Assembly (NCBI GenBank): GCA_012295275.1
Contig: CM022667.1
Coordinates: forward strand, 10,787,538 to 10,827,537
Source of the DNA: Chrysomallon squamiferum
Taxonomy: Eukaryota > Mollusca > Gastropoda > Neomphalida > Peltospiridae
Reading direction: 5' to 3'
DNA: 40,000 bases
In this document: positions 10,800-19,989 of the stretch, in pieces
How positions within the stretch are numbered: position 1 is the first letter of the stretch
Layout: each line of letters begins with the position of its first letter
Position numbers and translations under genes: made by a program
Notes under the pieces: model-generated
Told to the model about the DNA's origin: nothing
The model's database searches: none
The model's input: only the letters and a program-made list of their open reading frames with translations

Positions 10800-11060
10800 C
10801 CAATCAATTAAATGTTCCCACACAGGTGTATGTGTGCGTGGGGTTATTCAGAACACCTCGATCACACCGGCAATAAAAGGAAATTTGTCTGAATGTTTAT
10901 AGAAATAATTGCAATTCATTGCGCTGGACATATGAATGCAAATAATTCGCTTACGTCATTAATGGCGGCACCGACACTGGCTTGACTGGCTTTCTATTGC
11001 ATTACGCCTCGGCTGGCTCAATTCGTGATACGTAACATTCCGTGTGATGTTCGGCGGCCG
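10800..11060. promoter_or_regulatory. Candidate conserved non-coding island with POU octamer
   Basis: A non-repetitive, CpG-containing island. It holds a perfect octamer ATGCAAAT (10936-10943) followed at once by AATTCG, plus TAATTGCAAT, CATTAATGG and ACGTCATTA motifs within 100 bp. GGCTTGACTGGC and GGCTGGCTC form a loose repeat. POU and homeodomain consensus sites are established; function here is inferred from density alone. Confidence 0.3.
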
Positions 11061-11230
11061 TTGTATGAAAACGTCAAAAGTCTATAATTATTTTTTGCCA
11101 TTTTTCAAAAGGTTTCAAAAGATACTTTGGCTTGTAAAGGGACAATTATTTTCCGCGATTTCTTTATGTTTGTCTTGCTATGGCAGACGAGAAGAAGAAG
11201 AAGAAGAAGTTGAAGAAGAAAAAAAAAAAT
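11060..11230. other. Unique then AAG/A-rich stretch
   Basis: An AAG run at about 11189-11220 grades into an A run, one of several AAG-to-A junctions in the window. Confidence 0.6.
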
Positions 11231-11239
11231 AAAAGAAAG

Positions 11240-11420
11240 AAATAAGGTAACCGAAGACATTCCAGTGACCATATGCCCGCTGTGACGTCATAGCGCCATT
11301 CACCAATAGCAACGATCCGAAACGTCACAAAAAATGTATTGTTCAAAGGATTAGGGATAATTTGTAAAACATGAGGTTAATGGGACGTATAAATTATCAG
11401 GTCTCATCGCGGGAAGGGGT
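11240..11420. promoter_or_regulatory. CRE, CCAAT and RFX-half-site cluster
   Basis: A perfect cAMP response element TGACGTCA (11283-11290), CCAAT (11303-11307, NF-Y core) and TAGCAAC (11307-11313, RFX half-site) lie within 31 bp. These three factors act together in known vertebrate promoters (MHC class II X/Y boxes), although the order differs here. A promoter or enhancer is plausible, but no transcript start or exon is visible. Confidence 0.3.
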
Positions 11421-11660
11421 AATGATTGCATGGGAAATTTTTTTTTTTTTTTAATGTTTTTTGCCTGGAGTTTTAAAACAATATATATACGAGTTACATT
11501 GAGCAAATGTATATAGAAAGAAAAACAATAGATTTACACTTAAAAACAAATTTGTATGTAGACAGGTAGTTAGGTAGGTACATGGGTAGACAGATAGATG
11601 GAGATAGAAAACAGAAAGAGATAATTATATTCTTTTTACTCTTACATTAATCAATAGCTG

Positions 11661-11662
<2 letters not shown>

Positions 11663-11739
<77 letters not shown>
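11663..11739. repeat. (CT)n microsatellite
   Basis: About 38 CT units. Confidence 0.97.
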
Positions 11740-11743
<4 letters not shown>

Positions 11744-11880
11744 TCCTATTTATCTTTCATCAATTTCTCATTGTCTGGTTATCCACATATATATATATAT
11801 CTATCAATCAGTTCCCTTAAAACAACAACACTTGTCAATAAAAGACTCGGATACTACCTACCTATCATCCTTAAGCATCC

Positions 11881-11980
11881 CAATAACAACAACAACAACA
11901 ACTACAACGCCATAACAATAATAATAATAATAATAACAACAACAACAACAATAATAACAACAACAACAACGACAACGACA
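11881..11980. repeat. (AAC)n/(AAT)n trinucleotide block
   Basis: About 100 bp of AAC and AAT units ending in GAC units. Confidence 0.95.
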
Positions 11981-12084
11981 ACGTTTTCCTCCAAAATCAC
12001 CTGCACGTTTTAACATCTACAAACAAACCAAAAACTCGTCCATATCTCCACTGACCTCTCCTTAGCGACCCGCCCCGTACAGTT

Positions 12085-12365
12085 TGCCCTTTTTTTTATG
12101 ATGACCATTGTCCGGCATGCGGGCCGAGTGATAACTCACAGAAGCTGCGACAATCGGGGCGTGTACCCATTATAACACAACACTGTCCGTGGGTGGTTTG
12201 TCTCCCATCAAGCGACCCCGTCACAGGGTCCCGTGAAAGGGACCCACAATAGGGACCCATAAAAGGGATCTGTAATTGAGATCGAGTCAAAGAGGACTGA
12301 AACAGGGGGCAGGAAAAGCGACATAAATTACGAAAGTCCATCCGCCTCGTTGTAACCACTCTGGG
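12085..12365. other. GC-richer unique segment beside repeat copy B
   Basis: Open on the minus strand from 12096 to 12359 (87 codons), with no recognisable family. The 13-bp periodicity (next entry) explains the protein-level repetitiveness, and I do not call a gene. The segment abuts the 181-bp interspersed repeat, and nothing like it flanks copy A. Confidence 0.5.
12216..12310. repeat. Degenerate 13-bp minisatellite
   Basis: Units start at 12229, 12242, 12255 and 12268, with the form TCCCGTGAAAGGG, ACCCACAATAGGG, ACCCATAAAAGGG, then increasingly diverged units to about 12310. The common pattern is CCC, A-rich centre, GGG, so each unit is also a weak inverted repeat. Confidence 0.7.
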
Positions 12366-12543
12366 CGAGTTGAAAGAGTTTGTTTTTTAAAAAAAAGTTA
12401 AAAGTCCTAAAGCTGATTTGTTTGTTGTTGTTTTTTTATCGTCTTCTCACTATATTAAATTACTCGAGGTAAAACAGAATTTGCATTTTTAATCATCTCT
12501 TGTTCGTCTTCGCTTTCAATCTTCTTCATTCATTCACATCTCG

Positions 12544-12546
<3 letters not shown>
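12366..12546 (+). repeat. Interspersed repeat, copy B
   Basis: The partner of 4237-4419 in opposite orientation. It starts CGAGTTGAAAG and ends CATCTCGCCC, then continues into (CT)n. It contains the octamer ATTTGCAT (12479-12486) and a CTCGAG, both preserved in copy A. Sequence upstream of CGAG differs between the copies, so that is the element boundary. The near identity implies a recent insertion or duplication. Confidence 0.85.

Positions 12547-12620
<74 letters not shown>
12546..12620. repeat. (CT)n tail of repeat copy B
   Basis: CT run continuous with the end of copy B, fading into TCTG/TGTC variants to 12650. Confidence 0.95.
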
Positions 12621-12627
<7 letters not shown>

Positions 12628-12639
12628 GTGTCTATCTGT

Positions 12640-13170
12640 ATGTCTGTCTTCTATATTTCCTTCTCTGTTTACAGTTTAATTTCTTTTGCAACCCATTCAA
12701 TGTCCATTGTCCTACTTCACTATATTTTCATGCGGAATACGTAACAACGTATACACTGAATGAAATTTCCATTCTCTGTGAACCTCCATAAATACACTTG
12801 ACCTAAAGACCTAAATGAATGTTACCTAAGACTTCGTTAATTAAGCAGTTAGTTGATTTCGAACGTCATATTTAAGTTAATTAGGAGAAACCATTTTACA
12901 GATAGAAAGTTAAAGTCACAGAAAACTGTTATTCTTTTACAGAATTTTTTTTTTTTTAAATTTTTTTTTTATATATATATTATTCGTAACTTAACACAGT
13001 AGACAAGAAGGCTAATAAAGTTCATGTACACGTTTAATTATTAATCTTAAATCGATCGATCGATCCATTCATCTATCCTTCCGTCCATAAATACATAATA
13101 TATTTACGTATAAATATAAATATATATATATACGCTAATACATAAGCAGACATATTTTCCTGTCTATATA
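12640..13170. other. Unique stretch with short repeats
   Basis: 12660-12940 is unique. T runs and a TA run fill 12945-12985. A short ATCG tetranucleotide run lies at 13051-13064 and a TA run near 13120-13132. No gene. Confidence 0.55.
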
Positions 13171-13410
13171 CATACATACATACATACGTACTTACATACA
13201 TACATTCATACATGTATACAAAACACACACACACACACACATACATATATACATACACATATACATATGCATACATACATACAAAGAGAGAGAGAGACAC
13301 ACACACACACACACACACGCACACACAAACACACGCACAAACACACACTCACACACACATACACTCACACATAAACACAAACATAAGACACACTCACACT
13401 AACAAAAGTA
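13171..13410. repeat. (CATA)n and (CA)n compound block
   Basis: CATA units (13171-13212), CA (13222-13240), CATA/GA (13241-13296), then imperfect CA with CGCA and CAAA interruptions to 13410. It opens frames on both strands as artefacts. Confidence 0.94.
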
Positions 13411-13534
13411 AACAAAACACGATCACATTCTGACGACCATCCTCACCCCCCCTCACCCCTTCCCCGTCCCCTGTCCGACATCCGAGACATCATCTCCAGA
13501 TATTAACGTATTAAATTATTTTCCCCCCATATCG

Positions 13535-13830
13535 CATTGTGTTTAAACCCGTCCGTGAAGACGATTTATGGGCCGCATCAACAACCATTATACACATGTC
13601 AAACGAGAGCCTTTGGGCTACCACAGGGCAGAAGAATGCTTTTATTTATTAAATTATATTGAACGGCAAATTTCCCAGCGATGACAAGAATGCCGGAACT
13701 GTGCTTCGGTACGCAGTTGTCCGAAATGCGCCCGCCGTGAAGTCCTTGTCCGAATTCGGCCCACGGCTCGGATTATGAATACTTCTTCTGCATGGGTGTC
13801 GCGATTATGTAATTTGTAAATCATACGAGA
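13535..13830. promoter_or_regulatory. Candidate conserved non-coding island
   Basis: About 290 bp with no simple repeats, moderate GC and many CpGs, flanked by C-rich sequence and a poly-A run (13832-13854). TTGTCCGAA occurs twice, 29-30 bp apart (near 13718 and 13747). TTTATTAAATTATATTG near 13645 is homeodomain-site rich. No open frame of note. The contrast with its surroundings suggests constraint, which remains unproven. Confidence 0.25.
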
Positions 13831-13854
13831 GAAAAAAAAAAAAAAAAAAAAAAA

Positions 13855-14237
13855 TTGTATAAATGGGAGGTAGGTTTTTTTTCAGTAATAATGGGTGGAT
13901 GATCGAGGTGGATGCGTTGTGAATGAGATAAAGAGAGGCTGACAGTTTGTTTAGCTTCGGGGCATTGTTTTCTGGTGGAATTCTTTTTATTTTATTTATT
14001 TTTTTTGTCTGTGTCTATTCACGTCTAGATGTATTAGAACAAATCGGGTGTGCATCTATGGTGTCCGCTGGTACCTTGTAAAATATGATTATCGTTCAGA
14101 ATTCACTGGAGAGTTTGAATTCCTGTATGGTTTAATTACAATCGCTGGTGGTTTTGTTTGGTATGGGGGGGTGGGTGGGTGCAGGGATTTTTGATATATG
14201 GTGGTATGTGGGATCGATTCACCTTTCGTAAATCTTC
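13855..14237. other. Unique AT-rich stretch
   Basis: Non-repetitive, with a G-rich run GGGGGGGTGGGTGGG near 14165. No gene is seen. Confidence 0.5.
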
Positions 14238-14356
14238 TTTTTTTTTTTTTTTTTTTTTTTTTTTTCTTGGGGATTATTATAGTCATTGATGTTGTTGTTA
14301 TTGTTGTCGTTTTTGTTGTTGATGTTGTTATTTTTATTTTATTTTTGTATTACATG

Positions 14357-14409
<53 letters not shown>

Positions 14410-14545
14410 CATTATTAATTTTTTCTATTATCCTTCTTTTTTTTTTTTTTTTTTCTTTTCTTTTCTTTTTTTATTCATTTATTCATTTATTTATTTATTT
14501 ATTTAATCATTTATTTAATTAATTTTTTTGTTTTTTGTTAACATG
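14238..14545. repeat. T runs, (GTT)n, (ATT)n and (ATTT)n block
   Basis: T run at 14238-14265, GTT-rich at 14285-14330, a perfect ATT run at 14359-14410, T-rich at 14437-14470, then ATTT units to 14520. Confidence 0.95.
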
Positions 14546-14829
14546 ACGAAAAAGGTGCCAAAAACATTGACGTAAAAAGGTTTCCGAGATCAGGTATCTT
14601 TTGCTAAATCTTCACGAATTTTTAAACATTTATTGCGTTCCCCATCCCGTGTTGACGCTGTTGGAACTAATATGTATTTGTGTCGGCAATAAATAAAGCA
14701 ATAAATATTTTCTTCAACAAAAGCGCAACGCATTTTAATATTAATCGTTATAAAATGTCAAACGCGTTTGTTTTGTTGTTGTTTTTCTTTCTCATTTCTG
14801 GCTCTCTTTTTTTTTTCTTGGTTTTTGTC

Positions 14830-14832
<3 letters not shown>
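14546..14832. other. Unique AT-rich stretch
   Basis: No simple repeat until the T-rich end at 14770-14830. No gene is recognised. Confidence 0.5.
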
Positions 14833-14872
<40 letters not shown>

Positions 14873-15008
14873 ACACACACACATATATATACACAGAGAA
14901 AGAAAGACAAAGCAACAATAACCAGTAATAATAATAATAATAATAATAAAACAAAAACTACAATAATAAAACAACAAAGACGACGACAACAACAACAACA
15001 ACAATAAC

Positions 15009-15061
<53 letters not shown>

Positions 15062-15075
15062 TAACAACACTAATA
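14833..15075. repeat. (CA)n and (AAT)n/(AAC)n block
   Basis: CA at 14833-14869 and to 14882 after a GA interruption, then AAT and AAC units at 14922-15070. It opens Leu, Thr and Val-Cys frames as artefacts. Confidence 0.95.
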
Positions 15076-15341
15076 AAAACAATGTTTTATTTTAAAATAA
15101 CAACACGTGATTCCCACACAAATGTGTGTACAAAAGGTGAAAAACAAACAGCTGTTACAAGCAAAAAAAAACTTTTTTTTCTTCTTCTTCTTTTTTTTTT
15201 TTTTTTTAATGACGTAATAAGTTACACCAATACAAAGGCTGGTGAAATAAATTACACAGTTATTTGTAAACGTGCGCAATGCACATATACGTTGCATATA
15301 TTATTTATTTAATAAACAAGTACAGGAAAACAGTATCGTCG

Positions 15342-15520
15342 TATTTCAAAACGTGGATTAGATTCAAGCTCTTTTCATTAATCAAGTTCACATATTTGTA
15401 AATATGCACCGTAAAGATAAGTTGTGAGTTAATAATCTGTGTGTTATTTATAAACGCATATACGTATATTTCATTAATCAAACAGATTCTGATCAAATAT
15501 TATATATATATATATCTTAG

Positions 15521-15574
<54 letters not shown>

Positions 15575-15664
15575 TAAATATATATTGTAAATATATTGTA
15601 AAAATAAACACTGAATTAATTTATGATGTATGTGTGTGTGAATGTGTGTATGTGTTTGTATATA

Positions 15665-15719
<55 letters not shown>

Positions 15720-16060
15720 GGACGTATATTTCATTAATCAAATAGATGAATTAGTAAATATATTGTAAAAATAAACACTGAAATAATTTGTGAAATATTT
15801 AATTAATCAACTAGAAGTATCAGTAAATATACACCTGTAAAGGTAAGAACTGGATTAATTCATAAAATATTTATATAAATATATAAATGTATATTTGATT
15901 AATTAGTTTTGTGTATTTGTATATAGACAAAGATACGCAGCATTGATTACGTATTCATTTATTTGTAAATATGTATCGTGATAACAAAACGCTGCATAAA
16001 TTGTAATATTTATAAACAGGAGTAATAAACGTGAATATTACATTTGTAAAAGTTTTGTAT
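15342..16060. repeat. Diverged tandem array with TTTCATTAATCAA anchor
   Basis: The anchor TTTCATTAATCAA, or a close variant, occurs at 15373, 15469, 15729, 15798 and 15894. Each is followed by AGTAAATAT-like, TGTAAA(G/A)ATAA-like and ACTGAATTAATT-like motifs in that order. Spacing is 96, 260, 69 and 96 bp; the 260-bp unit has been swollen by (TA)n growth. A further half-unit lies near 15960-16040. It resembles an old satellite or duplicated module, without coding potential. Confidence 0.7.
15500..15718. repeat. (TA)n expansions inside the array
   Basis: TA runs at 15501-15515, about 15528-15571 and 15671-15718, with TG-rich sequence between the last two. Confidence 0.93.
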
Positions 16061-16149
16061 TTCTTTAATATTTTAATATGATGATGGAATAAACAGATGC
16101 ACAAACAGAGAGGCCATTGGTAAAAAAAATCATTTATTTTATAAATATA

Positions 16150-16368
16150 CATTTATGTATGTATGTTTATGAGTATGTGCGTTTGTTTACGTGTATATAT
16201 GTGTTTGTATGTTTGTGTGTATGTATGTATGTATGTGTATTTATCTGTGTTTATGAATGTGTGTATGGATGTGTGTGTGTCATCAGTAGCCGTGTATATT
16301 TATAATCTATATGTATATGTACAAGTAATGTTTATATATATGTGTTTTGTATAATCTATGTATTTGTA

Positions 16369-16443
<75 letters not shown>

Positions 16444-16470
16444 ATATGTATATATATGTATGTATGTATG
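16150..16470. repeat. TG-rich, (TATC)n and (TATG)n block
   Basis: Loose TATG/TG at 16155-16280, a perfect ATCT tetranucleotide run of about 18 units at 16370-16442, then TATG at 16443-16472. Confidence 0.95.
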
Positions 16471-16588
16471 TATATGAAATGTATACGTATGTGTGTGTTT
16501 CTCTGTATGTGTATATATATTTACAAGGATGTGGCTTATAAATATTATTTTACAAGTTTCAAAACGGGTGTCAACCCATCGCTACCTC

Positions 16589-16589
<1 letters not shown>

Positions 16590-16619
<30 letters not shown>

Positions 16620-16645
16620 TTTTCCTTCCTCGTCTTCTTCTTCTC
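16590..16645. repeat. (CTT)n-(T)n junction
   Basis: CTT units run into a T run and then CTT again, the mirror image of the AAG-to-A junctions seen elsewhere. Confidence 0.9.
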
Positions 16646-16679
16646 CTACTGAATTATGAGCTTGATGTATATAAGCCTT

Positions 16680-17050
16680 AATGTTTTTAACTGTCGACAT
16701 TCGATACAGACCTACAAATCATTCGTCATGTGTCCACACATGGGATCAAGTTTCGCTCTTAATATGCCCGACTCAAAAATGACGCGTCCTCAAGAACCAT
16801 TTCAAATCGGCAATAAATAATTTCATATGCACACGTATACCTCTATTATCGGCGCCACGATGGTAAAATATGGGCCTTGTGTGTGGGCTGGGGGCATATT
16901 AAGTTTTACTTTTTGAGTAAACAGAAAAATGCAAATTCCACAACTATCGAAATCAGATATTCATTTTGCTGCGCGGAAGCGTGTGAAGAGATAAGTGAAA
17001 TAATATGGCGCATTAATCTCTCTGAAATAACGCGTCATAGAAGAAGGAAG
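16680..17050. promoter_or_regulatory. Candidate conserved non-coding island
   Basis: About 370 bp without simple repeats and with many CpGs. It contains the octamer ATGCAAAT (16929-16936), TAATTTCATATGCA and GCGCATTAATC motifs. A 66-codon frame (16877-17077) has no recognisable features and runs into an AAG/AAT tract, so I do not call it. Confidence 0.25.
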
Positions 17051-17099
17051 AAAAATAGTGATAATAATAAAACGTAAAAGAATAAGTCCCGGGGGTGGG

Positions 17100-17135
17100 G
17101 GGAGGGAAAAAATGATGATGATGATGATGATGATG

Positions 17136-17167
<32 letters not shown>

Positions 17168-17277
17168 TAATAAAATAAAAAGTAATAAAAAATTGTCGTG
17201 TACGTTTTTGATTTGTATTCAAAAACTAAAGCGGAAAATATAATAATAATAATAATAATAATAAACAATTAAAAAAT

Positions 17278-17317
<40 letters not shown>

Positions 17318-17330
17318 TAATAATTAAAAT
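17100..17330. repeat. (GAT)n/(AAT)n block
   Basis: GAT units (17111-17136) become AAT (17137-17175). Further AAT runs lie at 17240-17263 and 17280-17314. Confidence 0.95.
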
Positions 17331-17559
17331 GCTGTTTTAAAATAGGACATTTTTACTGCTGTTGTCCTAGTTCGAAACTGGATCAGAAGTTACTGCGAAT
17401 ATATATATATTTTTTTTTGCTATACTTCGTTTCGTATTTAATTATCATTATTATTTTTTTTTTAAAAGTATTTATAATCGCTGAAACTATGAGTTTGTAC
17501 AATAACCTCAACCATGAGATCCTGGCGTCATATCCACCCCTCCCCCCCACCCCATTTTT

Positions 17560-17840
17560 ACGACCTGGGTGGGCGTGGTTGGGGATCGCGTTTCCAGCTA
17601 TGCTCAAATGCGGGTTGCTAGGTCCGTGGTCACGTGACCATAATGTTATCCCCCTCTAATTTTACGAGCGAAAGCGCATGCGTTGATGAATTGTGAAGGT
17701 AATGCTGCCGGGGTATATTGTCTGCTAAAATTTACTTGATATGAAATTTCAAGAGGTCTCGTCTGATTTATGTCCCTTTAAAATTCGAAACAGAAAGGCC
17801 AGACGTCAAACGTCAGGTATAACGCGAACCGGAAATAAGA
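17560..17840. promoter_or_regulatory. Promoter-like cluster of Sp/KLF, RFX, E-box, NRF1 and ETS matches
   Basis: Within 270 bp lie GGGTGGGCGTGG (17567-17578, Sp/KLF type), GGTTGCTAGG (17613-17622, RFX half-site type), the 12-bp palindrome GGTCACGTGACC (17628-17639, USF/TFE type), GCGCATGCG (17674-17682, NRF1 core) and ACCGGAAAT (17828-17836, ETS). This combination is typical of TATA-less CpG promoters. No downstream exon is recognised, so it could equally be an enhancer or a non-coding RNA promoter. Confidence 0.35.
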
Positions 17841-17887
17841 CCGCGGACAATGAAAGAACAAATTTGATAGGTTGTAATTCAAATAGA

Positions 17888-18260
17888 TTTTTTTTTTTTT
17901 TTTTTTTTTTCGAAATTTCTCGACATTGCACATAAATATAATACTGTAACTGAAATTCAATTTATTTTCCCTATCTATTTTTTTTTTTTTTCTTCAGTAG
18001 ATCAATTTTTTTCTTCTTCTTCTTTTTCTTTATTTTTATTCTTTATTTATTATTATTATTATTTTTTTTTTTTCTTCTAGTGATTATCTTTAGAAATGTT
18101 TGAAAAGAAGAAGAAAATTCATTGAATAGTTTATAAAGGAGTAAAACTGGTGTTAGTCCAACGCGATTTTTATTTTGTTGTCTTTATTTTTGATACTCAC
18201 AAAACGAAAAAGAAGAAAAAAAATAAAAATGTATGAATGAACAAATAAAACAAAATTGTT
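17888..18260. repeat. T-rich low-complexity stretch
   Basis: T runs at 17888-17910 and 17980-17992, and CTT/T junctions at 18011-18030 and 18063-18080. The last 150 bp are unique but A-rich. Confidence 0.8.
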
Positions 18261-18303
18261 TTAGAATTGAAAAATGCTTTTAACAACAACAGCTAAAGAC
18301 AGT

Positions 18304-18510
18304 GTAGTAGTAGTTGAAGTAGTACAAGTGGTAGTATTAGAAACAGTTGTAGAACTAGTAGTAGGAGAAGTAGTAGTAATAGCAGTAGTAATAATAGTAT
18401 ACGAACAGTAGTAGAAGTTGCAGTAATAATGATAATTAAGTAATATTAAAAGCAGAGATAGTTGAGGTAGTAACTGTTGCAGCAATATCAGCATTAGTAG
18501 TAATAGTAGA
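18304..18510. repeat. (AGT)n-type degenerate trinucleotide block
   Basis: AGT units with GAA, GTA and CAG variants in a three-base phase. The minus frame (18261-18494) is a Thr-rich artefact. Confidence 0.9.
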
Positions 18511-18786
18511 TGACTGACAGTTATAAATATGATGATAATTATTAAATAACGAATAACGTATTAATCCCGAAAAGACTAATACACAGACTGACACAATACT
18601 TATCTTTTTTAATACATTTTTAATGCCCTCTTACCAATTGTCATTCTATCTGTCTGTTTGTCTGTGTCTGGTTATATTTGTCTCACTACAGTATTTTAAA
18701 TTTAAGAAAAAAAAAAAATATATATAAACATTTTTATAAATTTTTAATTTTTTGCTTTATTAATCATCCAGGGCTCTGAGCTTCTC
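18511..18786. other. Unique AT-rich stretch
   Basis: Non-repetitive apart from a TCTG run (18645-18668) and an A run at 18704-18717. No gene. Confidence 0.5.
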
Positions 18787-18870
18787 CATCTGCCGACACC
18801 TTAGTAACGTCAGTCACGTGACGTCATCTGCCGAAACCTTAGTAACGTCAGTCACGTGACGTCACCTGCT
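18787..18870. promoter_or_regulatory. 38-bp tandem duplication with E-box and CRE
   Basis: Unit 1 (18787-18824) and unit 2 (18825-18862) differ at one position (GACACC versus GAAACC). A diverged third start, CACCTGCTGACG, follows. Each unit contains TCACGTGACGTCA, that is, the E-box palindrome TCACGTGA (18814-18821, 18852-18859) overlapping the CRE TGACGTCA (18819-18826, 18857-18864). bHLH-ZIP (USF/MITF/TFE) and CREB/ATF binding to these cores is established; regulation here is inference. Confidence 0.5.
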
Positions 18871-19260
18871 GACGCGAACGTCTGCAGACGCACGCGCTCG
18901 TCGTTATTACGTAACGTCGACAGTCTCGCGACATGCAACCTCGTTTAAAAAAAAAAAAAAAAAAAAAAATGACAACCTACTTCACCGGCGCATGAAAACA
19001 AGATGTGGCAGACGTAACAGCGTTTATCCAGTTAGTGTCAGTTTCACCAACAACCCCGCCTCGCGCTGCACGAGCCGGTCACGTGATCACTGGAAAAAAA
19101 AAAAAAAAGAGTTAAGTGAAAATGAGAAATTCGTGTTTCTGTGTAATTCTCTTCATTGGTCCGGCGTTTTGCTTTTAGCTGCTGAAGCGAGAAGTGAACG
19201 CGTTTGATTAAAGGCGAATTCTTCACACTAAATGATTTGTAGTAATGATTTAATTTATTC
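18870..19260. other. CpG-rich unique stretch around a poly-A run
   Basis: 18863-18945 is dense in CG dinucleotides. A poly-A run occupies 18947-18969, and TCACGTGA recurs at 19079-19086. Both strands carry about 70-codon frames (18992-19207, 19044-19262) that overlap fully and resemble nothing known to me. Confidence 0.45.
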
Positions 19261-19805
19261 ATCGATGTAACAGGGACAATTATAATGCTTGCAATACACT
19301 GAGTGCCTTTGCGAGCATGCGTGTCTGTCTATGGATGGATGGGTAATATGTGTGTGTGTGTGTGTGTGTATGTGTCAGTCCGTCAGTCTATCTTTCTCAC
19401 TATCTGTAATATGTGTGTGTATGAATAAACATGCAAGGACACTAATATGTTCTAATATGTATATATTGTGTTAAGTGTGGCTGAACATTTGTATATATGA
19501 ACGATCGTACGTACGTATGTATGTACGTCACTGAAAGATATAAAACTGTAATAAAAGCAATGACAACAAAGTTGATCAAACGAGTACATCCAGCTTTAAC
19601 AAACCAGTCATGTCGTAATTTACAGCTGCGTTCACCTCTCTCCGACAGAAACGGACATTACCACGTGACCCCTTCTTCCTGGTCGTTAACGATATGTTAA
19701 ACTACAGATCAACAAAAGAAAAGGCCCATTAAAAAGGTTACAGACGAGTCTTCAAACACGCATTACCCCCTTTCACGATTTGCACGGTGTGTGTGTGTGA
19801 CTGAT
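19261..19805. other. Unique with TG-rich patches
   Basis: TG run at 19350-19370, a CGTA/TGTA palindromic run at 19505-19530, and unique sequence at 19540-19785 including CCACGTGACC (19661-19670). No gene is recognised. Confidence 0.5.
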
Positions 19806-19880
19806 TTAATGTCCGCCATCTTGGATACGGTACCCCTCTTTCTCTCTCTCTCTCTCTCTTTCTCTCTCGCAGCTATGTTA
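19806..19880 (+). promoter_or_regulatory. YY1-like site and long pyrimidine tract ending in CGCAG
   Basis: CCGCCATCTTGG (19813-19824) is a strong match to the YY1 consensus on the reverse strand. It is followed by a CT-rich tract (19834-19868) and CGCAG (19868-19872), which looks like a 3' splice site. The open frame downstream (to 20006) shows no recognisable protein and no convincing donor, so an exon is possible but unsupported. Confidence 0.25.
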
Positions 19881-19989
19881 AAACGGTTATGGATATTGTT
19901 GAGACGGGGGACAGTTCCCTTGTGTTTTATTGCCTCGGCCGCTCTTTCAAAAGATGTTAGCGACTCGAAAGCAAGACGAACTTTCGGAG

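Noticed and set aside
12096-12359. 87-codon minus-strand frame
   Set aside because: Overlaps a 13-bp minisatellite and shows no known domain.
13171-13410. CRISPR-like regular repeats
   Set aside because: CATA/CA microsatellites with no spacer structure, and the genome is clearly eukaryotic.
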